Shown piece by piece: positions 17,381-25,753 of a DNA stretch of 64,000 bases. Position numbers and translations under genes: made by a program. Source of the DNA: CAVQOB01 sp963714325 (GTDB lineage: Bacteria; Pseudomonadota; Alphaproteobacteria; Rhizobiales; Hyphomicrobiaceae); the NCBI GenBank assembly GCA_963714325.1, contig CAVQOB010000034.1, forward strand, positions 177,734 to 241,733, written 5' to 3'. The notes under the pieces were generated by a model. That model was given only the letters and a program-made list of their open reading frames with translations. It was not told the DNA's origin and did no database searches. The first letter of the stretch is position 1. The number at the start of each line of letters is the position of its first letter.

Positions 17381-18361
17381 TTATTGAACCTTGATGCCGT
17401 TGGCTTGGACCACCGGCCCCCAGCGGTCGCGCTCGACTTGCAACATGGTTGCGAAGGCTTGCGGTGTCGTGCCGACCGCTTCGATATACTGCGCTTTCAG
17501 TTTCTCGACGACGTTGCTGTCAGCCAGTGCCGCGCGCACTTCGGCGCTGATCTTGGCCAACACTTTCGGATCAAGCCCGGCAGGGCCGACGAGGCCTGTC
17601 CAGGCGTCCGCGTCAACGCCGGTGATGCCTTTCTCGGCGAGCGTCGGCACATCAGGAAAGAAGCTGGACCGCTTCGGCGTCGTCACCGCCAGCAGCTTGA
17701 GCTTGCCGTCCTTGGCCATCTCGCCGACGGCGCCGAGCGGTAGGACGGCCATCTGCACATCGCCGCGAATGAGCGCGGTGATCGCCGGCGGCGAACCTTG
17801 GAAGGGAATGTGCACCGGCTTGGCGCCGACCTTGCTGGCGATCAGGGCCATCGCCAGATGCGAGACAGAACCGGCGCCGATCGAACCATAGTTCAGTTTT
17901 TCGGACTCGGACTTCAGTTTGGCGATGAGCGCGTCGATCGTATCGACGCCGAAGCTCGGTGCAGCAACGAGCACGCCCGGTTGCGAGGCAATATGGCTGA
18001 TCGGCGTCAGGTCTTTCTGTGCGTCATAGGGCACCGTCGCCATGATCAACGGGTTGACGACCAGGGGGCCAAGAATGCTGATTCCGAAGGTGTGGCCATC
18101 GGGCGCTGCTTTGGCAATGGCATTGGTGCCGGTGTTGCCGCCAGCGCCGGCGCGGTTTTCGATGATAACGTTCTGCCCGATCCGCTTCTGCATCACGTCG
18201 GCCATCAGCCGCGCCATGATGTCGGGCGTCGATCCGGCCGCATAGGGCACGACGAACGTCACCTGCTTCGACGGCCAATCTTGCGCTGCGGCGGGCGCAC
18301 CGAGCCCACCCCATACCGCCACGCCCAATGCCGCAATCCCCGTCCAAACCGTAGTTTTCAC
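17381..18361 (-). CDS. Bug/TctC-type periplasmic solute-binding protein
   Basis: A 326-residue Bug-family periplasmic receptor. It has a signal peptide of about 26 residues (ending APAAAQDWP) and then the family signatures QVTFVVPYAAGSTPDIMARLMADVM, GQNVIIENRAGAGGNTGTNAIAKAAPDGHT, SHIASQPGVLVA, LNYGSIGAGSVSHLAMAL and PVHIPFQGSPPAITALIRGDVQMAVLPLG. Such proteins bind carboxylates or aromatic acids and may serve TctAB transporters, but no tctA or tctB is present here, as is usual for orphan Bug genes. It is followed after 17 bases by the extradiol dioxygenase, so an aromatic acid such as hydroxyphenylacetate is a reasonable ligand guess, from context only. Confidence 0.9.
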   Translation of the reverse strand: MKTTVWTGIAALGVAVWGGLGAPAAAQDWPSKQVTFVVPYAAGSTPDIMARLMADVMQKRIGQNVIIENRAGAGGNTGTNAIAKAAPDGHTFGISILGPLVVNPLIMATVPYDAQKDLTPISHIASQPGVLVAAPSFGVDTIDALIAKLKSESEKLNYGSIGAGSVSHLAMALIASKVGAKPVHIPFQGSPPAITALIRGDVQMAVLPLGAVGEMAKDGKLKLLAVTTPKRSSFFPDVPTLAEKGITGVDADAWTGLVGPAGLDPKVLAKISAEVRAALADSNVVEKLKAQYIEAVGTTPQAFATMLQVERDRWGPVVQANGIKVQ

Positions 18362-18592
18362 GTCCGTCTCCCTCGCCGTCGCTGATCGCGTTTCTGCGGA
18401 GGATAGCCGCTGCCCCCCCCTCGCGCCAACCCCTCAATATAGCCCTGCATCCGACGCGTGTTCCGTCACCAACAAATGATGCCCACTTTGTCATCCCGCA
18501 CGCGGTGCAGCGTGCAACGCTGCTCCGCAGATGCGGGACCTTCTCGCTGTGCGTCGTACAAGGTCCCGCGTCTGCGTCCATGCGAAGCATGG

Positions 18593-19861
18593 CTCACGGC
18601 TGTCCGGTTGAGTTCTTATGGACAAAGAGCATGGCATTGATTCTTCTGTGATTCGAGAGCTTGGCGGCATCATCGAGCACGAAAAGGACCAACACCATGC
18701 GCCACCACAATACTCTGTTGCACGATATTTTGAAGCTGGTTCCTTGGACGTCGTTTGATCGGAGTGTGGAGAAGCATGAGGCCGACCGGAACGTGCGCAC
18801 GCTCTCGACCAAGAGCCAGTTTGTGGCGCTGCTGCACGCGCAACTTTCGGGGGCGACGAGCTTGCGCGAGATCGTGACTACAATGGAGAGCCATGCGCCT
18901 CGACTGAAGCATGTCGGCGTCGAGGCGCCGAAGCGTTCCACGTTGGCCGACGCCAATGCGTTACGTCCCGCCGGCGTCTTCGCTGAGGTCTTCGGCACGC
19001 TCTTGGCGCAAACGCATCGCCACCTCCGCAAGACGTCGAAAGAGGCCGTCCGCCTGATCAATTCAAGCCGCATCACTCTCAATTCTTTATCGCGTGATTG
19101 GGCGCATTACGATGCGACCTGCGACGGCGTGAAGCTGCACATCGTCTACGATCCGCACGCTGCAGTGCCTGTCTATTTCGCTGTGTCACCGGCACGCGAG
19201 AACGACATGGTGCAGGCCAACGCCATGCCGATTGAGCCGGGTGCGGACTACGTGTTCGACCTCGGGTATTACAGCTTTACTTGGTGGTCGAGGCTCGACG
19301 CGGCTGGCTGCCGTTTCGTCACTCGGCTACGCAAGAACTCACCCGTCGAAGTCATCGCCATGCGTCACGTATTGAAGGATGGACCGATCGTTGAGGATCG
19401 CATCATACGATTGCGCGGCCGGCTTGGACATACGCGACATCATCCGCTCGACCGAGATCTGCGCGAGATCCATGTCGTCATAGAAACCGGCAAGAAGTTG
19501 CGCATCGTGACCAACGATTTGAACTCGCCGGCCGAAGTCATCGCCGACCTTTACCAGGCCCGCTGGGAAGTCGAACTGTTCTTCCGCTGGATTAAGCAAA
19601 CGCTCAAGATCAAGAAGTTCTTGGGCACGTCGGAAAATGCCGTCCGCACTCAGATTGCCGTGGCCCTGATCGCTTATTTGCTGCTGCGGATGGCGCACGC
19701 TTTGCAAGCCATCGTCAAAAGCCCGCTGGCCTTCGCCCGGCTCGTTCGCGCCAATCTGATGCACTTCAGATCGATCCAAAACCTCGGTCTGCAGCCGGAG
19801 CGAAAACCTCTCGATGACAGACAGCTGAACCTTGCCCTATGCTGAACCGGACAGCCGTGAG
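18593..19861 (+). mobile_element. IS4-family insertion sequence, complete
   Basis: The element is about 1269 bases long with terminal inverted repeats. The left end reads CTCACGGCTGTCCGGTT and the right end is its complement, AACCGGACAGCCGTGAG, 17 bases matching. Directly flanking both ends is CATGG (18588-18592 and 19862-19866), consistent with a five-base target duplication. One intact transposase gene fills it. Perfect ends, a perfect duplication and an open transposase argue for a recent, possibly still mobile insertion. Confidence 0.85.
18697..19845 (+). CDS. IS4-family transposase (DDE, DUF4372-type N-terminus)
   Basis: A 382-residue transposase that would catalyse cut-and-paste movement of the enclosing element. 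The N-terminal region (LLHDILKLVPWTSFDRSV, then LSTKSQFVALLHAQLSGATSLREI) is of the DUF4372 type. The catalytic core follows, with DGVKLHIVYDP, then the second Asp in DYVFDLGYYSF. The IS4 YREK signature is exact in YQARWEVELFFRWIKQ (Tyr, Arg, Glu, Lys at the standard spacing), with the Glu as third catalytic acid. The ATG at 18697 gives the normal family start; an upstream TTG at 18661 would add 12 residues without homology. There are no internal stops, so it appears functional. Confidence 0.92.
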   Translation: MRHHNTLLHDILKLVPWTSFDRSVEKHEADRNVRTLSTKSQFVALLHAQLSGATSLREIVTTMESHAPRLKHVGVEAPKRSTLADANALRPAGVFAEVFGTLLAQTHRHLRKTSKEAVRLINSSRITLNSLSRDWAHYDATCDGVKLHIVYDPHAAVPVYFAVSPARENDMVQANAMPIEPGADYVFDLGYYSFTWWSRLDAAGCRFVTRLRKNSPVEVIAMRHVLKDGPIVEDRIIRLRGRLGHTRHHPLDRDLREIHVVIETGKKLRIVTNDLNSPAEVIADLYQARWEVELFFRWIKQTLKIKKFLGTSENAVRTQIAVALIAYLLLRMAHALQAIVKSPLAFARLVRANLMHFRSIQNLGLQPERKPLDDRQLNLALC

Positions 19862-20015
19862 CATGGCTCCGCCATGACGCACCATCTCGCAAGCTCGATG
19901 CGGCGCGTGCGCGCGGGATGACAGGGAACCTTGGGTCTGTGTCAGAATACTAGCCCCGCCGCGGTCGCAATGCTACGTTCGCGGACATTGCAACACCTAT
20001 GAGCGGAGTATTGTC

Positions 20016-21065
20016 ATGGACCGCCGAACATTTCTCGCCTCGGGATTGTCGCTGCCACTCGCTGGCGCCACCCGATCGCTCGCCGCCGACCCGATCTATA
20101 TCGCTGACATGCATTTCCATTCGTTTTTTGGACCCGCCGCCCCCCATTTGCGGCCGGTCGGCCAGACGCTACGCGACGGTCAAGCGACACTCGTGGCGTG
20201 GAAGATGGTCGGCGACGGGCAGTGGATCGAGCCCTACGACCGCGGCATCAGGCAGAAAGGCACGCCGCAGCCTGGCGAAGCCATGCGCCGTTTTCAGCGC
20301 CAGATCGGGCAGATCAAGGCGCATTGCACGGAAGAGACATTGAAGCTGGTCAAAGGCCCAGGCGACATCGATCTCGCCTTGAAGGGAGATCCTCATGTGG
20401 TGCTCGCTGCTGAAGGCGCGACGTTCATTGATGATGTCGGGCATGTGCAGGTTGCCTACGATGCCGGCATTCGCCATCTCCAGATCGTGCACTACATCCG
20501 CAATCCCCTCGGGGATTATCAGACCGACAAACCTGAACATAATGGCCTAACCGAACTCGGCAAGAAGGTCATCGTGGAGTGCAATCAACTCGGCATCTTG
20601 GTCGATCTGGCGCACTGTACGCCCGAAGCCGTCAAGACGGCGTTGGGCGTGTCGAAGGCGCCGATGGTGTGGTCGCACAGTTCGATCGCCGCCAGCGGTA
20701 CCAAGCCAACATTCACGATGGTGGGATGGCGAGCACGGCAACTGACCCTTGACGACGCCAAAGCGATCGCGCGCGCCGGCGGCGTGATCGGGTTGTGGGC
20801 TTTGAAACTGGACGTGGGGCAATCGGCCGAGGCCTATGGCCAGCGCCTTCTCGAAATGGCTGGCCAACTCGGCGAAGACCACGTTGCGTTCGGCACCGAC
20901 ATCAATGGGCTCGGACCGCACGGAATGATGGCCAACTACGTCGATGTCCGCCGTGTCGTCGAGACGTGGCAGAAGCAGAAGGTGCCGGAAAAGCGCATCC
21001 GCAAGATCGCCATCGAAAATTACGCCCGCGTGTTGAAGGCAGCACTGCAGCCGGTGAAGGTTTGA
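20016..21065 (+). CDS. Exported membrane dipeptidase, peptidase family M19
   Basis: A 349-residue zinc peptidase of the renal dipeptidase (M19) family, which hydrolyses dipeptides and in some members beta-lactam-like or D-amino-acid substrates. The N-terminus MDRRTFLASGLSLPLAGATRSLA is a twin-arginine-type signal, so it is likely exported folded. ADMHFHSFF supplies the first His-x-His metal site, LAAEGATF the bridging Glu, LVDLAHCTPEAV and MVWSHSSIA the further His ligands, and VAFGTDINGLG the Asp near the end, as in the family. The gene starts about 150 bases downstream of the IS4 element and stands alone; the element may have altered its upstream region. Substrate unknown. Confidence 0.87.
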   Translation: MDRRTFLASGLSLPLAGATRSLAADPIYIADMHFHSFFGPAAPHLRPVGQTLRDGQATLVAWKMVGDGQWIEPYDRGIRQKGTPQPGEAMRRFQRQIGQIKAHCTEETLKLVKGPGDIDLALKGDPHVVLAAEGATFIDDVGHVQVAYDAGIRHLQIVHYIRNPLGDYQTDKPEHNGLTELGKKVIVECNQLGILVDLAHCTPEAVKTALGVSKAPMVWSHSSIAASGTKPTFTMVGWRARQLTLDDAKAIARAGGVIGLWALKLDVGQSAEAYGQRLLEMAGQLGEDHVAFGTDINGLGPHGMMANYVDVRRVVETWQKQKVPEKRIRKIAIENYARVLKAALQPVKV

Positions 21066-21105
21066 TGCCGTCTAACAAATCGTTCGACCTGCGAAGCTCC
21101 AATTC

Positions 21106-21252
21106 GTCATGGCCGCGAAGGCGGCCACCCAAGCAAATTGATGCGTGTCTCGATTGTCCAGGCAGCAACACCTTATGAATTAGCTTCGCGAATGGCTTTA
21201 ATGGCGGCGTCAACTTTTGCCTTGCTTGGGTGGCCGCCTTCGCGGCCATGAC
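21106..21252. repeat. Perfect 31-base inverted repeat
   Basis: The arms at 21106-21136 and 21222-21252 are exact reverse complements over 31 bases and enclose 85 bases. Each arm contains a smaller hairpin (GGCCGCGAAGGCGGCC). It lies just after the dipeptidase stop (21065) and about 250 bases before the end of the convergent oxidoreductase gene. It could be a dispersed palindromic element or a small non-coding mobile unit. There is no convincing flanking target duplication, and no T-tail for an ordinary terminator. Confidence 0.75.
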
Positions 21253-21422
21253 GGTGTTGGACGGGCGTTACGTGACAGGTCGCTTTAAACGCTCGCTGGT
21301 TTAACATGCATCCGAACGCGCTACCCGCTCCACCGATGTCCAGGAATCCGCGTTCTTGGCGCGGCGATCGGGGATCTTTGCCAGTCGCCGACTTGACACC
21401 GGAGATCCACGTCGCGCGCGGC

Positions 21423-21450
21423 GGTTGCCACTGGGCAACTGAAGCCGCAA
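21423..21450. repeat. GTTGCC/GGCAAC hairpin, copy 2
   Basis: A six-base stem GTTGCC/GGCAAC with loop ACTG is followed by TGAAGCCGCAAC, matching 15961-15990. The rest of the 441-base spacer 21066-21506 holds the large inverted repeat described separately and no gene that I can support. Confidence 0.4.
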
Positions 21451-21506
21451 CGAAAGTGCGCGCGCCGGCCGGGGAACCGATTGGAGCGGGCAGCGTCATT
21501 TCGCTC

Positions 21507-22882
21507 TCAATCCCCGTCGGCCAGTGCCTCACCATCGCGCCCGAGGAACGCACGATCGCGGGTGAGTTGATCTTGCAGCGCCACGATATCGACATCACCG
21601 GGCCCGACGCCCGCGCCGAGTGCGAGACTTGATGCCGTCGCCGCTGCCTGCCCCATGACGAAGCAAGTTCCTGAGACGCGCGCGGCCGATTGGCCGTCGT
21701 GATCCATCGACGCGCAACGGCCGGCAACAAGCAGGTTCGAGACGCCGAGCGGCACGAGCATGCCGAGCGGCAACTGATTGTAACCGCGCGATCCCGGAAT
21801 ATCGGGCCAACCCCATTCAACGTCGCCGGCGACATGCTTTTCCAGCGGCCAGCCATTGACACCGACGCAATCGTCGAAGCTCGCGCATGACAAAACATCC
21901 GCGCCCGTCATCTGCGTGCGCCCGCGAATCCGCCGCGTCTCGCGCACGCCCAACTGCGGCGCAATATCGACAATGTACGACGCCGCAAATCCCGGCACTT
22001 GTTCGCGCAGAAACCGGTAGTAATCCGCGACCTGCCGCCGCCCCTCGATTTCGCCCGCGGAGAACTGCACCGCATCCGTCGCGTCCACCGCGCGGCCGGC
22101 GGCGTTCTTCACCTGCGTGACGTTCGCCCGCCACTCAACCGAATGCTTTTGCGGGCGGATGATCACGCCTTTGCGCGGGAACGGCGTATTGCGACCGCGT
22201 TCGGCCGCGTCCATCAAGCCGTGTGATGTCAGCGATGCTATCGCGCGCTGAATCGGGATCGACGCCGTTCAGCCGGAACATGGTCGTGGGATAGAGCAAC
22301 TCCCCATCAGCATCGCCGACGTCATAGGGCACGCCCGCCCAGGCCGCGAGATCGCCGTCGCCCGAGCAATCGATGAACTGCTGCCCGACAATCGCGCGGC
22401 GGCCCGACTTGGTCTCGACCAGGAGGGCTGCGATCCGCTCGCCGTCCATGATGGCGCCGGCGCCAAGCGCATGGAACAGTAATTCAGCACCGGACGACAA
22501 CAGCAGATCGTCGGCCGCGCATTTATAGGCGGCGGTATCGTAGGCCTGCGCCAGCGTCTTGCCGAAAATGGAATGCGGCGTGTTGAGACCACCGAGCCGG
22601 TCGATGCGATCGAGCAGGTCATCGGCCACGCCGTGCACGACGCGCTTGACCTGGCCGAAGACGTTGGCGTGCAGGCCGCAGAAGTTGGTGACGCCGGCCG
22701 CCGTGCCCATGCCGCCAAGAAAGCCATAGCGCTCGACCAGCAGCGTCCTGCGCCCGAGTTCGAGCGGCGCAGGCGGCCGCCGCGATGCCAGCCGGTCCAC
22801 CGCCGAGCACCACGACCTCGAACTCGCCATAGACCGGCACCGAGCGCGCCGGTTCTGCGATCGTCGTCACGCCATCACGCAT
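21507..22882 (-). pseudogene. FAD-dependent oxidoreductase, two apparent frameshifts
   Basis: A FAD-dependent oxidoreductase (FAD_oxidored type), about 457 residues if repaired. The start MRDGVTTIAEP overlaps the stop of the gentisate dioxygenase gene by eight bases. The dinucleotide-binding motif VVLGGGPAGIAAAACAA is in the first frame. At about 22759 the frame changes and LGRRTLLVERYGFLGGMGTAAGV continues through FIDCSGDGDLAAWAG. At about 22216 it changes again, to LMDAAERGRNTPFPRKGVIIRPQ and the C-terminal SNLLVAGRCASMDHDGQSAARVSGTCFVMGQAA block. Each break is repaired by deleting one base of a doublet. Conservation is high throughout. A role linked to gentisate-type aromatic breakdown is inferred from the operon only. 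Confidence 0.8.
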
Positions 22883-23918
22883 TGCCACGGTCTTCGCGCC
22901 AGAGCCCGAGCTTCTCGTGTACGGGTTTGTCCGAGAATGAGAACAGTACCGAGTCGGCGTCGGCTTCGTGCACCACCGGCTTCCAGCTCGGCGCGACGAA
23001 GATGTCCTTCGGGCCCCACTCCAGAATGGTTTCGCCGACGCGGGTGCGGCCGTTACCTTCGACGCAGGAAAACACCGTTGCGTCCGTCGAGCGATAGCGC
23101 GAGGTCTTGAAGCCTTTCGGCAGCAACTGCAGGAATGTGCCGATGGTTGGCATCGCGTGGTCACCGGTCTCGGGATTGATATAGCGCATCTTCAGGCCGT
23201 GGCAGGCGTCCCACTCGGCTGAGCGCCGCATCTGCTCCAGCGCTTCGCGCGAGCGCGCATAGGGATAGTTGAAGATTGGCGACGTCACACTGCTGATCTT
23301 GCGACCTTCCGGCAGCATGTTGGCGCCATAGCGGGCGAGTGCGTCGCCCTCGGGCCGCGAGATCGGTTGCTCGTCCTGGTCGTGATGGTCGAGGAACGAT
23401 GCGTCGAGGAACTGTACGAGCGGAATATCCAGTCCGTCGATCCAGAACATCGGCTTGTCCGTTGTGTTGCCATGATCATGCCAGGTCTGGCTCGGCGTGA
23501 TGACGAAATCGCCGACTTCCATCCGCGTCTTCTCGCCATTGACGGCGGTATGTGCGCCCGAGCCCTCGAGCACAAACCGCAGTGCCGATTGCGAGTGCCG
23601 GTGGGCGGGCGCCACTTCGCCGGGCATGACGAGTTGCACGCCGCCGTAGAGCGAGGTGGTGATCTTCGATTGACCGCGCATCCCCGGATTTTCCAGAATG
23701 AGCACGCGGCGCTCGGCTTCCTTGGCGGTGATCAGCTTGCCCGCTTCCAGCATCGCCGTGCGGATGTCTGAGAATGTCCACAGGAAGGGGACGCAGGCGC
23801 TCTTCGGCTCCGGCGTCACCAGCGCGCTCAGCACGGTCCACAGCGCCGTCATGTTGGACTTGTCGATCTTGGCGTAGAATGCGCGGCGCTCAGGCGTGTC
23901 GAGAGGTGTGTGCTGCAT
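22875..23918 (-). CDS. Gentisate 1,2-dioxygenase (cupin)
   Basis: A 347-residue bicupin dioxygenase related to gentisate 1,2-dioxygenase, an Fe(II) enzyme opening the ring of gentisate to maleylpyruvate; salicylate or 1-hydroxy-2-naphthoate dioxygenases are close alternatives. The N-terminal cupin shows the metal ligands in PAHRHSQSALRFVLEG and WHDHGN. The second cupin (around PTIGTFLQLLPKG to IFVAPSWKPVVHEA) is degenerate, as in the family. The ATG at 23918 (MQHTPLDTPERRAFY) was chosen over 23969, since upstream residues look non-homologous and a GGAG lies before it. The stop overlaps the start of the oxidoreductase gene, so the two are translationally coupled. Maleylpyruvate isomerase and hydrolase are not in the window. 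Confidence 0.85.
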   Translation of the reverse strand: MQHTPLDTPERRAFYAKIDKSNMTALWTVLSALVTPEPKSACVPFLWTFSDIRTAMLEAGKLITAKEAERRVLILENPGMRGQSKITTSLYGGVQLVMPGEVAPAHRHSQSALRFVLEGSGAHTAVNGEKTRMEVGDFVITPSQTWHDHGNTTDKPMFWIDGLDIPLVQFLDASFLDHHDQDEQPISRPEGDALARYGANMLPEGRKISSVTSPIFNYPYARSREALEQMRRSAEWDACHGLKMRYINPETGDHAMPTIGTFLQLLPKGFKTSRYRSTDATVFSCVEGNGRTRVGETILEWGPKDIFVAPSWKPVVHEADADSVLFSFSDKPVHEKLGLWREDRGNA

Positions 23919-23990
23919 GGGAAGGGCTCCGGTGTGGTGAGCTCGTGTTGGCTGGCGATACGATACCATCGCAATGTTCGAGACAATCTA

Positions 23991-24248
23991 TCATCCACGA
24001 TTTAAGCGGCAGTCGTCGCCGCGGAACAAGATCACGCTTGGTTCGTTCGCGCGGGCCAATGCGAGGAGCTGCGGATAGTCAAGGTCGGCCGTCACAATTG
24101 TCCGCTTTTCCCGGCTGGCTCGAGACATGATTTCGGTATCCGGTGCACGGTGCAAACCAAGTTCGCTCGCGTGGACAGTGTCATGGCTCTGCTCGCGGAG
24201 CCATACGACCAAGCCAAGCGACAGTGGCATATCGACCAGGAATTTCAC
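23991..24248 (-). CDS. DUF5615 PIN-like protein, C-terminally short
   Basis: An 85-residue PIN-like protein of the DUF5615 type, often the putative nuclease toxin of a pair with DUF433. The start MKFLVDMPLSLGLVVWLRE carries the first conserved Asp, HRAPDTEIMSRA the second acidic block, and TIVTADLDYPQL the third. The protein stops soon after PSVILFRG, where family members usually continue for about 25-35 more residues, so it may be truncated. Its ATG overlaps the stop of the upstream DUF433 gene by four bases, the usual arrangement. Toxin activity is inferred from the family only. Confidence 0.75.
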   Translation of the reverse strand: MKFLVDMPLSLGLVVWLREQSHDTVHASELGLHRAPDTEIMSRASREKRTIVTADLDYPQLLALARANEPSVILFRGDDCRLNRG

Positions 24249-24484
24249 TGCGCCGGCTCGGCCGGTGTCAATGCAACCGTTTCGTCCTCAGCTAGGAAGG
24301 CCGCATAGCGCAGCACCTCATCGAAATCGTCCGTCTCAAGGTAGGGATAGGCCTTCAGGATCGCCTCCCGGGTCTCGCCTGCGGCCAAGAGACCAAGCAG
24401 CCGAGCCACGGGAAACCGCAGGCCACGGACGCAGGGTTTGCCAGCGCAGATGGTCGGATCGATCGTGATGCGCGTAAAGGTCAT
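24245..24484 (-). CDS. DUF433 antitoxin-like protein
   Basis: A 79-residue DUF433 protein with a winged-helix-like fold. The family opening ITIDPTICAGKPCVRGLRFPVARLLGLLAAGET is present, followed by AILKAYPYLETDDFDEVLRYAA. Such proteins commonly sit directly upstream of DUF5615 PIN-like genes and are taken as antitoxins. The ATG at 24484 matches the family start (MTFTRITID); the upstream in-frame start at 24526 adds residues without homology. The ATGA overlap with the next gene suggests coupled synthesis. Autoregulation is plausible but no operator was identified. Confidence 0.82.
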   Translation of the reverse strand: MTFTRITIDPTICAGKPCVRGLRFPVARLLGLLAAGETREAILKAYPYLETDDFDEVLRYAAFLAEDETVALTPAEPAQ

Positions 24485-24678
24485 GTCCACAGGATACCGC
24501 GTCGCAACCGTTGGTGCTACCCACATGATACGGCCTTATTCCCGGCCAATTTAGCCCCGACCGCTGCCCATCACAATGACATTGCGGTGGTTCGGGTTGC
24601 CATATTTACGGTTCCGCTATCATTGAATGCGACAGTCAGGATCGATCAACTCCTGTGTTTTGCGTTAGAGGTTTGTTC

Positions 24679-25617
24679 ATGAATGCCGCCGCCCGCGCCA
24701 TCTCGCCCGTGGTCAAGTCCTTCGCCCGTTCGGCGCTCGGGCAGCGTTTGAATACGATGCGGCATCTGCTGGGCGCGCGGCTGGCGTTCAAGCCCGGCCA
24801 TTTCTATTCGCCGATCTGCCATCCCGACGATCTGGCCCGGCATTACGCCGACCCAGCCAAGTCCAATGGCCGTGTCGAGCTTGCCGGCATCGAACTCAAT
24901 GAAGCCGGCCAACGCGCGCTCTGGCAGCAATGGCTGCCGCTACTTGCCGCGTTCCCCTACAAGCACGATGGTGTGCAACCCGGTCTGCGCTATCGCACCG
25001 ACAATCCGGCCTATGGCATCGGCGATGCGACTGTTCTCTACTGCATGCTGCGCCACCTCGCGCCCAAGCGCATCATTGAGGTCGGCTCGGGGTTTTCCTC
25101 GGCCTGCGCCCTCGATACCATCGAGCAGCACCTCGCCGGTCAAACCCAGATCAGCTTCATCGAGCCCTATCCCGACCTGCTGAAATCGATGTTGAAGCCA
25201 GGCGACCTCGAACGCATCACCATCATACCTGCCAAGATCCAGGACGTGCCGCTCGCGACGTTCGATGCGCTCGACGCCGGCGATATCCTATTCATCAACT
25301 CGACGCACATCGTCAAAACCGGCTCCGATGTCGTGCATGAGATCTTCAACATTCTGCCGCGCCTGAAGCCCGGCGTCGTCGTCCACTTCCACGACGTCCA
25401 CTATCCCTTCGAGTATCCGGCCGAATGGGTCGTCGAGCGCAACTACTCGTGGAACGAGGTCTACGCGCTGCGCGCCTTCCTGATGTACAACACGACCTAC
25501 GAGATCATGTTCTTCAACGATGCGTTCGCCCGCCTGTCGCGCGATCTCGTGCATCGCGATGCGCCGGCCGTGCTCGCCAATCCCGGTGGCGGCCTGTGGC
25601 TGCGCCGGACCTGCTGA
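24679..25617 (+). CDS. Class I SAM-dependent methyltransferase-like protein
   Basis: A 312-residue cytosolic protein with a Rossmann-type methyltransferase core. RIIEVGSGFSSACALDTIEQH forms the S-adenosylmethionine-binding loop, with ISFIEPYPDLLKSML as the following acidic strand. AGDILFINSTHIVKTGSDV and PGVVVHFHDVHYPFEYPAEWV complete a pattern seen in class I methyltransferases near glycan or lipid modification genes. The ATG at 24679 was preferred over an alternative start at 24655. It is monocistronic by spacing, with xerC-like and TraB genes following in the same direction. The substrate is unknown. Confidence 0.75.
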   Translation: MNAAARAISPVVKSFARSALGQRLNTMRHLLGARLAFKPGHFYSPICHPDDLARHYADPAKSNGRVELAGIELNEAGQRALWQQWLPLLAAFPYKHDGVQPGLRYRTDNPAYGIGDATVLYCMLRHLAPKRIIEVGSGFSSACALDTIEQHLAGQTQISFIEPYPDLLKSMLKPGDLERITIIPAKIQDVPLATFDALDAGDILFINSTHIVKTGSDVVHEIFNILPRLKPGVVVHFHDVHYPFEYPAEWVVERNYSWNEVYALRAFLMYNTTYEIMFFNDAFARLSRDLVHRDAPAVLANPGGGLWLRRTC

Positions 25618-25753
25618 GCCAGCTTCGGCACACACCTTGCAAGACAGGCGGTAAGACCCTCTAGGCTTGCCGTTTTGCGACGGTTGTTAACACATCGTTA
25701 ACCCGGCGCGACCCATGCTCCCGGCACGCTCCATCTCAGGTCGTGGCCGGATT

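Larger units (their letters stand above)
18489..19923. repeat. Palindromic repeat interrupted by an insertion sequence
   Basis: The left part (18489-18592) begins TGTCATCCCGC and the right part (19867-19923) ends GCGGGATGACA. Without the IS4 element and one CATGG copy, the two parts join into an intergenic palindrome of roughly 160 bases, of the same style as the one at 1196-1291. Inside the left part there is further pairing around GATGCGGGACCTT and AAGGTCCCGCGTC. The repeat therefore predates the insertion. Confidence 0.6.

Noticed and set aside
18410..18422. Run of C residues upstream of the Bug gene
   Set aside because: It lies outside any coding frame and has no repeat partner, so phase variation is not supported.
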